Source of the DNA: Siphonodentalium dalli
Lineage: Eukaryota; Mollusca; Scaphopoda; Gadilida; Siphonodentaliidae
DNA: 64,000 nucleotides
Assembly (NCBI GenBank): GCA_032622095.1
Contig: CP136066.1
Location: 183,868,716 to 183,932,715, forward strand
Reading direction: 5' to 3'
In this document: positions 48,824 to 57,905 of the stretch, in pieces
Layout: every line of letters begins with the position of its first letter
Numbering within the stretch: the stretch's first letter is position 1
Position numbers and translations under genes: made by a program
The notes under the pieces: generated by a model
The model's input: the letters and a program-made list of their open reading frames with translations, nothing else
Told to the model about the DNA's origin: nothing
Database searches by the model: none

Positions 48824-50063
48824 TAGTATTGAAACGATTAGTCGACGTTGACTAGAATTTCAGGCAATAATCGAAGGACGGCCGGGGACGGCAGGTAGAC
48901 AACATTCTTGGTTATGCTGTCCCCGATAGCTCATTGAATGTTATACTATTACACTGTGTATATAATTGTATATATCATATGAATGAGTTATGAATAAATA
49001 ATCATAATCATAATCAGCAATCTCCCAGTCGACTAATTGCCATATTTATCAGAAAGGTATAGATAAACGTTTCATTGGTAGCAATCATTGATGCATGCAG
49101 TATCCTTCCATATTTTTCATTGCCCATGTGTATAAAGCACAAATGATTGCGATGGAACCCAAAATACGACAACCTGGTCGTGGTTACGGTATTATAAAAC
49201 CATGTTTCTGATCTAGATATTCAGTCATCACGCGAAGAATAGCAACCTGTTATATTATGTTATTCACCAAAAAAACGGGACCTTTTTTATGTCTCCTCGA
49301 TAGGTACAATCACTGTTTGGCTAAGTCGCAACAGCAGATTTTCTGTACACGTTCACATATTCAAATGCGGCACCTTTGATCTATGATATTCTACGTCCGA
49401 CAATGGTGTTGGTGCTGTGACTGATACAAGATCAAACCAATTCCGACGTGTTCACTTCACTCCTGACTGGGAGCTGGTATATTTTTTATGTTTATATTGT
49501 GCTGGATTATGCCAATATATCAGTCAGATTTCTAATCAAGTCATTGACTCATTGACATACAACCACACACCCCTAAAGTAGACCAATGGTTACATGGTGT
49601 AGCAGAATAGCTCATTGAACATTGCTTAAAATGTTACAGTTGTGATATTATCAGGCGAAAAATAGACTGCGCATGCGCCAGAAGTTAGGAAGCTTGTTGC
49701 ATCCAGCTGTATCAAAGACTCTCTATAGTATTTTATGACTGTCACTTTGTCGGGATCGCTCGCGAACATAACATCAACACTGAAATTTACCCCAATATTA
49801 TATGATATGAGTGATGTTCATGATACTTACCTGTCACTATAGGCTGTCAACAGCGATAAATATAATGATAAATATGTATGTTTTAATAAATTTATGATGA
49901 GAAACAGCTGTGAAATGGGCAGATCATCGTTGTCTAAGAAAATACTTTGATAATCCTGTGTGAGTTTTTGATCGTTCTATATATATATAGTAGGTGTCGA
50001 CTAGTAGTCGATTAAGGGCCACTGACTAGTCAGTTACGAATTACCCTAGTCATTTCAACACTA
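48824..50063. mobile_element. hAT-like non-autonomous element (1240 bp)
   Basis: The ends are TAGTATTGAAACGATTAG and, read inward from the right, TAGTGTTGAAATGACTAG. The flanks CTTTATAA (48816-48823) and CTTTACCA (50064-50071) agree at 6 of 8 positions, as for an aged 8-bp hAT duplication. No transposase frame was seen, and the subterminal GTCGACTAGTAGTCGA palindromes are typical of such elements. Confidence 0.65.
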
Positions 50064-50117
50064 CTTTACCAGCACAGCATACTAATTAGTCTTCATGAGG
50101 TTTTTTTCATATTTCAG

Positions 50118-50268
50118 CAATTCCAAGCAGAAAATACCTCAAAACAGAATGAGCAATGTCTGCGGAACTTTGATCTGTCAGAGTACCGACAAGTGTTCAG
50201 TGATCTGGCAGTGTGGATCTATCAAGGTCTAATAAAAGTCATGGAGGAAATTATCCAACCAATGATAG
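50118..50268 (+). CDS. MYO5: myosin V heavy chain, globular tail exon (FDLSEYRQV)
   Basis: Residues 293-342 plus one base: [20 protein letters not shown], then [20 protein letters not shown] and EEIIQPMI. Vertebrate equivalents are NFDLAEYRQVLSDLAIQIY and ILQPMIV. The acceptor TTTTTTTCATATTTCAG ends at 50117; the donor GTGAGC is at 50269. Phase 0 in, phase 1 out; the G joins TC at 51880 to give Val. Confidence 0.97.
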
Positions 50269-50389
50269 GTGAGCTATTATATCATCTAACCAATCAAAAG
50301 TGGGCTATTATGTTGTTGGACCAATAATAGGTGGGCTTACAATATAATATTCAAATTAACTGGGGTTCTTCAAAATAAATAGCCAATGC

Positions 50390-51165
50390 GGAGTTGGAAT
50401 CGGAGACAAGCCTGGAGTATTCAGATTGGGAGAAGTCACTTCTCCCTATTGAATTATTAGGGAGAAATGGATGTTATCAGGGAGAGGTCATAAAGGCTGA
50501 AGCTCGACTTACTCTCAGACATTTCTGCGATCCAATAAGTATTATGCACCATTATTACCAGGGAATATACATACTTCATATATGTGACCCGCCATATCAA
50601 ATCCAGTCGGAAGTCAGGATTTTTTTACCCTGTGCCAATGCATTCTCTTATATATGCGAGTCGACCATAGGTTGCCTCGCATATATAAGAATGCATTGGC
50701 CTAACAATTTTTTACAATTTTAATAATTTGTTCTTGTATTCTTTAACAATTTTATAATTTCACCCATACAGAGCCCCAGACAAACATGAGCAGACGACAC
50801 TCTTCTATGTGCTTCTATATATGTGTGGGGCTCCCTGCAGGATAATGGATGTTTTTTTATTTTATGTCCTAAAAATTGTAAGAAACATTTATTTTAAAAA
50901 ATGATAAAAAATTGTTAAGCCAATGCATTCTCTTATATATGCGAGGCGACCTATGGTCGACTCGCATATATAAGAGAATGCATTGGCACAGGGTAAAAAA
51001 AATCCCGACTTCCGACTGGATTTGATATGGCGGGTCACATATGTTTTTAAATATGCATAGTGGTATATGAGAGAAGTTACTTCCCCCAGGACTAAACTAG
51101 GATGAAGTGGCACATTTTAGATAGACGATGTCAACCAAGCCGCCCACAATGCTGATCCCTGGGTG
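50390..51165. repeat. family Q repeat, host of family P insertion
   Basis: AGATTGGGAGAAGTCACTTC to AGTGGCACATTTTAGATAG, in the same block order as 10262-11040, split by the palindromic element 50580-51042. Confidence 0.65.
50580..51042. mobile_element. family P palindromic element with two hairpin modules
   Basis: ATATGTGACCCGCCATATCA on the left and the exact complement on the right, then TCCAGTCGGAAGTC on each side. Next inward on both sides lies the hairpin module seen in families A, B and C. The ends are not TTAA plus CCC, so this is a different family carrying the same module. Confidence 0.78.
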
Positions 51166-51289
51166 GAATGAACCTCCATATAACTTTGACTGTGGCCCTG
51201 AAATAAAAAATAAAATATATAATATTATTATCCATCCCTTAACTAACACTATTTCTGATTGGGCAAAAGCCGTCACATGATAATCCGGG

Positions 51290-51760
51290 TAAAAGTCATA
51301 TTGGACTCCTGAAAGTCATTTTGGACTCAATTGAGTCCAATATGACTTTTTATCGGGACTCTGTGACATCACGAAGTAACTCTATTGCCAAATGAATTGT
51401 GTGAATGCACGTGCAATACTCGGGTGGATTTAGCAGACATTTCACTTCCAACTAGAGTTTTTTTGTCACTTCCGTGTTTATGTACCAAATCATTGCTTTC
51501 TAATGATCAAATACAGGCTTTTATAGAGAATCAAGTGCCGACAAATACCAAAAATAACCACATAAGTTTTATTCCCAAAATTTTGATTAACATACCATGG
51601 ATAATAAAAATGTCGTTATACAATGTTGTGTACAGTATGTGTTTTTCTTGTACTCGTCCAGGTTGTACACTGCGTGTCTCATCCAATATGACTTTTCACC
51701 ACAACCTGGACTCGTACAAGAAAAACACATATTGTACACAACATTGTATAATAAACTTTA
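51290..51760. repeat. inverted repeats upstream of the exon at 51880
   Basis: A 49-nt arm at about 51618-51666 (core GTGTTTTTCTTGTACTCGTC) is repeated in reverse complement at about 51704-51750, and CAATTGAGTCCAATATGACT at about 51328 forms a second hairpin. Pairing would give a long stem about 130 bp before the acceptor. The frames of 129 and 158 codons here follow from these repeats and the adjoining exon. Confidence 0.7.
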
Positions 51761-51879
51761 TATTACACACTTAATTTCAAATTTGTTTGGCCTGAGAAAC
51801 GGGGAAATAAACTGCGTGGCCTCACATGAATGGTGTAACCCTGGAGTATTATTCAATTGTTTATTTCTCCATTTTATAG

Positions 51880-52016
51880 TCAGTGCAGTATTAGAACACG
51901 AAGCCATCGCTGGTCTATCTGGCAGTAAGCCCACCGGTCTACGAGGAAGGTCTTCAAGTACAACACGAGAGTTGGATGATAGCAAGGATTACTGTCTCGA
52001 TAGCTTAGTCAAACAT
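51880..52016 (+). CDS. MYO5: myosin V heavy chain, globular tail exon ending in a duplicated splice junction
   Basis: Residues 343-388: VSAVLEHEAIAGLSGSKPTG, LRGRSSSTTREL and KDYCLDSLVKH. It aligns with vertebrate [21 protein letters not shown] and YTLDSILRQL. The acceptor TTTCTCCATTTTATAG ends at 51879. The donor GTAAGT at 52017 is the first of many, because the last 21 bases of the exon plus GTAAGT are the founding unit of a 23-copy tandem array. The first donor is chosen since it joins in phase 0 to MNAFMRVL and avoids the in-frame TGA at 52071. Confidence 0.95.
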
Positions 52017-52637
52017 GTAAGTCTTGATAGCTTAGTAAAATATGTCCATTTTGATAGTGAAGTCAAACACTGAAGTCTTGATAGTGTAGTTAAACATTTA
52101 AGTTTTGATTGCTTAGTCAAACATGTAAGTCTTGATAGCTTATTCAAACATTTAAATTTGTATAGCTCAGTCAAACATTTAAATTTGTATAGCTCAGTCA
52201 AACATTTAAGTGTTGATAGCTCAGTCAAACATTTAAATTTGTATAGCTCAGTCAAACATTTAAATTTGTATAGCTCAGTCAAACATTTAAATTTGTATAG
52301 CTCAGTCAAACATTTAAGTGTTGATAGCTCAGTCAAACATTTAAATTTGTATAGCTCAGTCAAACAATTAAATCTTGATAACTTAGTCAAGCATGCAAGT
52401 TTCGATAGCTCAGTCAAACATGTAAGTTTCGATAGCTCAGTCAAACATGTAAGTCTCGTTAGCTTAGTCAAACATGTAAGTCCTGATAGCTCAGTCAAAC
52501 ATGTAAGTCTTGATAGTTTGGTCAAACATGTAAGTCTCGATAGCTCAGTCAAACATGTAAGTCTCGAAAGCTTAGTCAAACATGTAAGTCTTGATAGTTT
52601 GGTCAAACATGTAAGTGTTGATAGCTTAGTTAAACTT
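52017..52637 (+). repeat. 27-bp minisatellite built from an exon end and its 5' splice site
   Basis: Exactly 23 contiguous units of 27 bp (621 bp) with no length change. The unit is GTAAGT plus a 21-nt copy of the exon end (CTCGATAGCTTAGTCAAACA plus T). A perfect GTAAGT starts at 52017, 52125, 52422 and every 27 bp from there to 52638, 11 in all. Units 6-14 carry TTAAAT or TTAAGT instead, which destroys the donor. Units 1-4 are the most diverged. Since 27 is a multiple of three, each unit adds nine codons; the only in-frame stop is TGA in unit 3. Confidence 0.95.
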
Positions 52638-52679
52638 GTAAGTAAAGGTTTGTCAGTATTACTATAGAGTTGCTACATA

Positions 52680-52893
52680 CAGTAATGCCCTAAATAATCG
52701 ACTCTTTAACCACAGCTGAATTATGGGTAATTTTTCAGGATTTAGTCGGAAATATGGCTTGATGACATTCATCGGAAAGCTCTCACTGACAGTTTTCCGA
52801 TTGAATGGCAACAAGCCATATTACCGACTAAATCCTGAAAAATTACCCATAATTCTGCTGTGGTTAAGGACTCCATTATTTAGAGCATAACTG
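52680..52893. mobile_element. family D palindromic MITE (mariner-like), near full length
   Basis: CAGTAATGCCCTAAATAATC to TTTAGAGCATAACTG, flanked by TA. It lies between the two splice-junction arrays of the same intron. Confidence 0.83.
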
Positions 52894-53160
52894 TATACAT
52901 CTTATTTGTGTACTGTGTTTTCGGAGGCAACTCACTGCAGGGGTTTTGTTTTTGGCAATGAAAGTGGCCAAATATGGGCTTAATTCCTAATGAGAAACTA
53001 TCGTCCATTATTCCTCTTTGGTCATCTGGAATGTTTAATTTTCTGTCAGTCCACACAGATATCTAAACCATATGGTCATCAGATCTGAATGAGATTTGGT
53101 ATGAACATCAGGAAAATTTCAAACAAGTATCCAATGCCATTATTTGTTTTATTTTTTCAG

Positions 53161-53392
53161 ATGAATGCCTTTATGAGGGTACTGCGGTCTCATGCAGTTG
53201 TTTGTTATATTTATTTCAGATGAACGCCTTTATGAAGGTACTGTGGTCTCATGCAGTTGTTTGTTATATTTTTCAGATATACGCCTTTATGAGGGTACTG
53301 CGGTCTCATACCATTATTTGTTTTATTTTTTCAGATGAATGCCTTTATGATGGTACTGTGGTCTCATGCCATTATTTGTTTTATTTTTTCAG
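53161..53392 (+). repeat. tandem copies of the 3' splice site plus exon start
   Basis: Four copies of 59, 57, 58 and 58 bp start at 53161, 53220, 53277 and 53335, followed by the real exon at 53393. Each holds the first 40 or so bases of the exon (ATGAAYGCCTTTATGA, GGTACTG, GGTCTCAT) followed by a pyrimidine tract and TTTCAG. A partial copy, the tract before 53161, gives a fifth extra acceptor. AG acceptors therefore end at 53160, 53219, 53276, 53334 and 53392. Confidence 0.95.
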
Positions 53393-53464
53393 ATGAACGC
53401 CTTTATGAGGGTACTGCGGTCTCATGCAGTTGATCCTGAACTCATAAAACAGATATTCAAACAG
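53393..53464 (+). CDS. MYO5: myosin V heavy chain, globular tail exon (DPELIKQ)
   Basis: Twenty-four codons, phase 0-0 (residues 389-412): MNAFMRVLRSHAVDPELIKQ then IFKQ, matching vertebrate MDPELIKQVVKQ. The acceptor TTTATTTTTTCAG ends at 53392 and is the last of five nearly identical ones. Only this copy continues into DPELIKQ and the donor GTTCGT at 53465. Starting at an upstream acceptor would meet a stop (for copy 1 the frame ends in TGA after about 20 codons). Confidence 0.95.
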
Positions 53465-54153
53465 GTTCGTATTGCTCTCCCAAAATATGAAAATTAATAA
53501 GTTTAACACTTGTCATAAAATATCGTCCTATTCACAAATTTGCCGTGACCAGCCCAGAGGTTTCGAATTGGGAGAATTAATATGTTTATTAGAGAGAAGG
53601 GTTGACCAATTAATACAGACCATTTGCTTCAACTAAAAAAAAAATTCTCCTTCAATTCTCTGTCGAGTTTTGGTGTGTAAGTTGCGATTTGATGAATATA
53701 TTTTACAATTTATAGGCTTTTCATTATCATTGCCTTTTCTCTTTTAATTTGAAAATCATCACTGCCAAACTATATTATTCACTGTTCGACTGTTATAAAT
53801 ATATTTCTGTCTGTTTTTTATAAAAAAAACAATTGGCCATTTCTTATTTTTTTTTTTGGCCACTTTTCAGAAACTTTGGCCCAATTTTAATTTTTAACAT
53901 CCAAAATATAGTAACATTGAGAAACACAAAACTAAAATACGATAGAATAAATAAAAAGTCAAAATATAACAAAATCAAAGCAAGATAATAAAAAGCATGA
54001 CCAAAAACAAAATAATTGATAAAAAATATCAACATAAATATGCGCTGATTTGCTAATTTTACCATATAAAAGCAGTAAAGTTTTGTCAGTTGATACATAA
54101 AGGAAGCCGTAAAAGTATCTGATCCTCACTGTTTTGACAAGTAAGCATGGGTT
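53465..54153. other. intron, nothing recognised
   Basis: Very AT-rich with A and T runs; no exon or repeat family. Confidence 0.4.
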
Positions 54154-54406
54154 CAAGCCTTGAAATAGTGTGCTGTCATTTGCAGAATGAGGTCCCCAGA
54201 GGGTGAATTTAGTGATGCTATCCCGCATAGCGGGCTAGCATCACCAAATTCACCCTCTGGGCACCTCATTCTGCTTACACCTTAGCAGAATGAGGTTCCC
54301 AGAGGGTGAATTTGGTGATGCTAGCCCACTATGCAGGATAGCATCACTAAATTCACCCTCTGGGGACCTCATTCTGCAAATGACAGACACACTATTTCAA
54401 GGCTTG
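54154..54406. mobile_element. family E element, short form, near-perfect foldback
   Basis: CAAGCCTTGAAATAGTG to ACTATTTCAAGGCTTG. Contains a second-order palindrome CCCGCATAGCGGG. Confidence 0.8.
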
Positions 54407-54462
54407 CATGGGTTACTTCTGGTAAATTGCCATCCAAACATATGCAGACAAGCAGCTACTGC

Positions 54463-54728
54463 TTAACCCTTCCATGACTAGTTTTTCCTGAAATTTTGCG
54501 AGAACCCTGTGACAATGCATTCTTTAATATATGCGAGTCTCCCATACTGCCATAGAGAGCCTCGCATATATAAGAGAATGCATTTGCCTAACAATATTTA
54601 CCTTGACCTTGTAAGCCAGTGCATTCTCTTAAAAAACGTGAGGCTCCCTACGGGAGACTCACACATATAAGAGAATGCACTGGGACTTTAATGCTGTGCC
54701 GGCGCAGCTCCCATCATTAAAGGGTTAA
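54463..54728. mobile_element. family A TTAA element
   Basis: TTAACCCTTCCATGACTAGT to CATCATTAAAGGGTTAA, with both hairpins. Confidence 0.75.
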
Positions 54729-54747
54729 CTAAAGCTTTTATTGAGAT

Positions 54748-54989
54748 CAAGCCTTGAAATAGGGTGTCTGTCATTTGCAGAATGAGGTCCCCAGAGGGTG
54801 AATTTAGTGATGCTGCCCCGCATAGCGGGCTATCATCACCAAATTCACCCTCTGTGGACCTCATTCTGCTTACACCTCGGCAGAATGAGGTTCCCAGAGG
54901 GTGAATGCCCGATATGCGGGGTAGCATCACTAAATACACCCTCTGGGGACCTCATTCTGCAAATGACAGACATGCTATTTCAAGGCTTG
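54748..54989. mobile_element. family E element, short form
   Basis: CAAGCCTTGAAATAGGGTGT to GCTATTTCAAGGCTTG. Confidence 0.78.
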
Positions 54990-55133
54990 GATATGGTGAT
55001 GTTCTGAGAGGTAATTGCTTCAAAAACTTTGGCCGATTGTAAAATTTTCTTTGGCAGAAAAAGTCTGGCCATTGGCCACCAACAGCGTGAACCCTGATTG
55101 CTGCGATGATCACATTACATTTCTTTTGCTGTA

Positions 55134-55274
55134 CAGTAATGCCCTAAATAATCGACTCCTTAACCACAGCAGAATTATTGGTAATTTTTCAGGATTTAGT
55201 CGGAAATATGGCTTGTTGCCATTCATCGGAAAGCTCTCACTAGCTCACTCACACGATTATTTAGGGCATTACTG
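55134..55274. mobile_element. family D element, right arm mostly deleted
   Basis: A full left arm CAGTAATGCCCTAAATAATC onward, then a short right end GATTATTTAGGGCATTACTG. Confidence 0.78.
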
Positions 55275-55316
55275 TATGTTCCTTGTGATAATCTAAAAAT
55301 TTCTTATTTTTTCCAG

Positions 55317-55402
55317 GTGTATTATTTTCTGTGTGCCACTGCTTTGAATAACCTACTTCTCAGGAAAGATATGTGTAACTGGTCAAAGGGTATGCAAATC
55401 AG
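55317..55402 (+). CDS. MYO5: myosin V heavy chain, globular tail exon ([11 protein letters not shown])
   Basis: Residues 413-440 plus two bases: [20 protein letters not shown] then NWSKGMQIR. It matches vertebrate [20 protein letters not shown], one of the best conserved stretches of the dilute domain. The acceptor TTATTTTTTCCAG ends at 55316; the donor GTCAGT is at 55403. Phase 0 in, phase 2 out; AG joins G at 56278 to give Arg. Confidence 0.97.
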
Positions 55403-55640
55403 GTCAGTTTACTTCATCTGCATATCCCGTTTATTGGTTGAGTTGTGCTACAAACTCGACCTATGTTTTGATGAATGACTGGGCATCTGTCCATCCATCT
55501 GAGTCTGGACATAAACTTTAACAAACGTAATCCGATTTTGACCAGTTTGAATCACGGCTTCTACTGATCTTTGGGATGAATTTGGTAAACCAATCCTGCC
55601 CAAATGTTTTTCAGCAGTTATGCCTCCAGGATTCTTTGCC
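55403..55640. repeat. intron with GTCCGTCC-type dispersed repeat remnant
   Basis: GAGTTGTGCTACAAACTCGA and CTGTCCATCCATCTGAG belong to the old dispersed family. Confidence 0.45.
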
Positions 55641-55795
55641 GGGTGATTTATTGCATTTTATCTTCCACAAATTAGGGCATATAGAAACTTCCCAGAAGGG
55701 AAATGTCAATAAAAACAATATTAGTTTGAGACTACAGATACTTCCCAGAAGATGAGGCCTAAGCAGAATGAGGTCCCCAGAGGATGAAAAAGTTT
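55640..55795. mobile_element. family E fragment
   Basis: Only the centre (GCATTTTATCTTCCACAAAT, ACTTCCCAGAAGATGAGG) and one GAATGAGGTCCCCAGAGG are left. Confidence 0.6.
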
Positions 55796-56009
55796 GGAAA
55801 TCGGTTGCATTTAATCTGAAATGTTGCGCCTAACCCGATAGCTGCAGGTCTGTGAAAGTAGATAACTACATGCATTGGCCACATGTGTCAGCCGCAGGTC
55901 TGTGAAAGCAGCTTTAGATTATGAGTTATAACTGAAAAGTTTGAAAATTGCATAAACTTAATCGATACAAGAGTGATTTCTTAAATAGACTTGCTTATGA
56001 TTCTTAACT

Positions 56010-56257
56010 GATTGATGTGTATGCGAGTCTAGTTTATGATTTGTAACCAATAGATGTGTTTTGTTCCGTGATTGATGTGTATGAGAGTCTAGTTTATGAT
56101 TCGTAACCAATAGATGTGTTTTGTTCTGTGATTGATGTGTATGAGAGTCTAGTTTATGATTCGTAACCAATAGATGTGTTTTGTTCTGTGATTGATGTGT
56201 ATGAGAGTCTAGTTTATGATTCGTAGCCAATAGATGTGTTTTGTTCCGTGAATGATA
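56010..56257. repeat. 60-bp minisatellite next to a 3' splice site
   Basis: Four units start with GATTGATGTGTATG at 56010, 56070, 56130 and 56190, each containing AGTCTAGTTTATGATT and CCAATAGATGTGTTTTGTTC. Units differ at only a few bases. The array ends about 20 bp before the acceptor of the exon at 56278. Confidence 0.9.
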
Positions 56258-56277
56258 GACCTATTCTATTCTTTCAG

Positions 56278-56449
56278 GTATAACCTGAGCCACTTGGAGC
56301 AGTGGATGCGTGATAACAAGCTACAGGAGTCGGGTGTCCAGATGTCACTCGAGCCTATTATTCAGGCATCACAGTTATTACAAGCAAGGAAATCTGTGGC
56401 TGATGTAGATAGTATATGTGAAATGTGCTCCAAATTAACTGTATCACAG
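56278..56449 (+). CDS. MYO5: myosin V heavy chain, globular tail exon (LEQWMRD)
   Basis: Residues 441-498: YNLSHLEQWMRDNKLQESGV, then LEPIIQASQLLQARK and ICEMCSKLTVSQ. Vertebrate equivalents are YNVSQLEEWLRD and LEPLIQAAQLLQVKK. The acceptor TATTCTTTCAG ends at 56277, and the first G completes Arg. The donor GTAAGT is at 56450, phase 0. A 60-bp tandem array runs almost into the acceptor. Confidence 0.97.
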
Positions 56450-56485
56450 GTAAGTTTTTGTCATATAGCATCTACATGTAGATGC

Positions 56486-56854
56486 TTATAGGTATGGATA
56501 GCCGTCGCGAAGGGTAATGCTGTTAAAATAGTCACTTCCATAAAAACTGCCATCAACAGAAAGAATATTAAAATATATGTTCTTATACAAATCATAAATT
56601 TTGGGTAAATAGTAAGTTATTGTCAAGTTTGTACGCTTTGTTATATAAACAAAAGCCAAAAAATTTACAGAACCTGGCTTTTGTTTACATAACAAAGCAT
56701 TCAAACTTGACAATAACATACTATTTACACAATATTTGTGATTGGTATAAGAATAAAATATGTCTATGTTTTAATATTCTTTCGGTTGATGGCAGTTTCA
56801 ACTGGTGTGACTATTTTAAAAGATGCTCACTGCGAAGGCCATGCAGGCCTTTAA
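56486..56854. mobile_element. family L element, palindromic form
   Basis: The left end is decayed (TTATAGGTATGGATAGCC); the right end, read inward, is TTAAAGGCCTGCATGGCC. The two halves fold back through AAAATAGTCACTTCC and CAAGTTTGTACGCTTTG. The right TTAA is also the left end of the next element. Confidence 0.65.
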
Positions 56855-57058
56855 CTCTTTCATGACTGGAATTTTTGCGAAAACCCTATGCCAATCATTC
56901 TCTTATATATCGAGTTGCCCATATTGGGTACCTCACATATATAAGAGAATGGATTGGCCTAACAATATTTACCTGTGGGAGACTCGCATATATAACAGAA
57001 TGCACTGACACAGGACCTTTAATGCTGCACCAGCACTGCTCCCATCATGAAAGGGTTA
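56851..57058. mobile_element. family A TTAA element, shortened
   Basis: TTAACTCTTTCATGACTGGA to CATCATGAAAGGGTTAC; the second hairpin lacks its left arm. Confidence 0.7.
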
Positions 57059-57206
57059 CTTTTAATGATGTCCCTTTAACTGAGGTGGTTATGTTAGGTT
57101 TTTGGGCAAAACGAGGATTTGGAACACGAACACGAACTATTTTGGTAAGAAGTGATAATTTAAATACAAATTATGATGTAACGAATATCTCATACTGAGC
57201 CAGTAT

Positions 57207-57460
57207 CAAGGCTTGAAATAGTGTGTTTGTCATTTGCAGAATGAGGTCCCCAGAGGGTGAATTTGGTGATGCTACCCCGCATAGTGGTCTAGCATCACCA
57301 AATTCACCCTCTGGGAACCTCATTCTGCTAAGGTGTAAGCAGAATGAGGTGCCCAGAGGGTGAATTTGGTAATGCTAGCCCGCTATGCGGGATAGCATCA
57401 CTAAATTCAGCCTCTGGGGACCTCATTCTGCAAATGACAGACACACTATTTCAAGGCTTG
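57207..57460. mobile_element. family E element, short form
   Basis: CAAGGCTTGAAATAGTGTGT to ACTATTTCAAGGCTTG; near-perfect foldback. Confidence 0.8.
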
Positions 57461-57484
57461 GCCAGTATCTCATAAATTCTGATT

Positions 57485-57750
57485 TAATCCTTTCTATACG
57501 AAATGGATTCTCCCACTCAGATATAAAAGTATACATTGGAATGGTCTATTATTCATTTGGAGAGATGTTAAGGATATATGAGCAGACGACAGCCAGATGA
57601 AATGATAAATACAAGTGCAGAACAATTCAATGGTGGGAAATGTTTAGAAAATAAATTCAACAAACGTTGCATTTGTTGAACTTATTATCTGAACATTTCC
57701 TAAGGGATAACTACTCATCAATGAGTATTTAGTAATAGTAAGGGATAAAA
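57485..57750. repeat. family S element, decayed
   Basis: TTTAATCCTTTCTATACG to TATTTAGTAATAGTAAGGG with the hairpin ATAAATTCAACAAACG / TTGTTGAACTTATTAT. Confidence 0.55.
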
Positions 57751-57905
57751 GCTTTTGCTATCTATAACTTCATTGATTTAACAGATTCTTTGAGAACCAG
57801 ATAGCAAAAGTTCTGACAAATTTGTCATGACTGTCAATGTTGAGATATTATATATAACGTTAAAGAATAATTTTTATGTTAAAACTATTCTTCTTTCTCT
57901 TACAG

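Noticed and set aside
51385-51774. 129-codon plus-strand frame upstream of the exon at 51880
   Set aside because: It crosses the inverted repeat arms and shows no conserved motif; the myosin exon nearby is in another frame.
51989-52606. 205-codon minus-strand frame of KLSRLTCLTE-like repeats
   Set aside because: It is the antisense reading of the 27-bp donor array, whose unit length is a multiple of three and has no stop on that frame. No independent gene signal.
52017-52637. CRISPR-like regular repeats
   Set aside because: Units are contiguous with no spacers, in a eukaryotic intron; this is a minisatellite.
52158-52667. 169-codon plus-strand frame (VKHLNLYSS-like repeats)
   Set aside because: It is the sense reading of the same array, separated from the myosin exon by the TGA at 52071. 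Reported only as a potential exonisation, not as a gene.
53202-53396. 64-codon frame in the acceptor array
   Set aside because: It arises from reading copied exon starts and pyrimidine tracts in a row and ends at a stop; not an exon.
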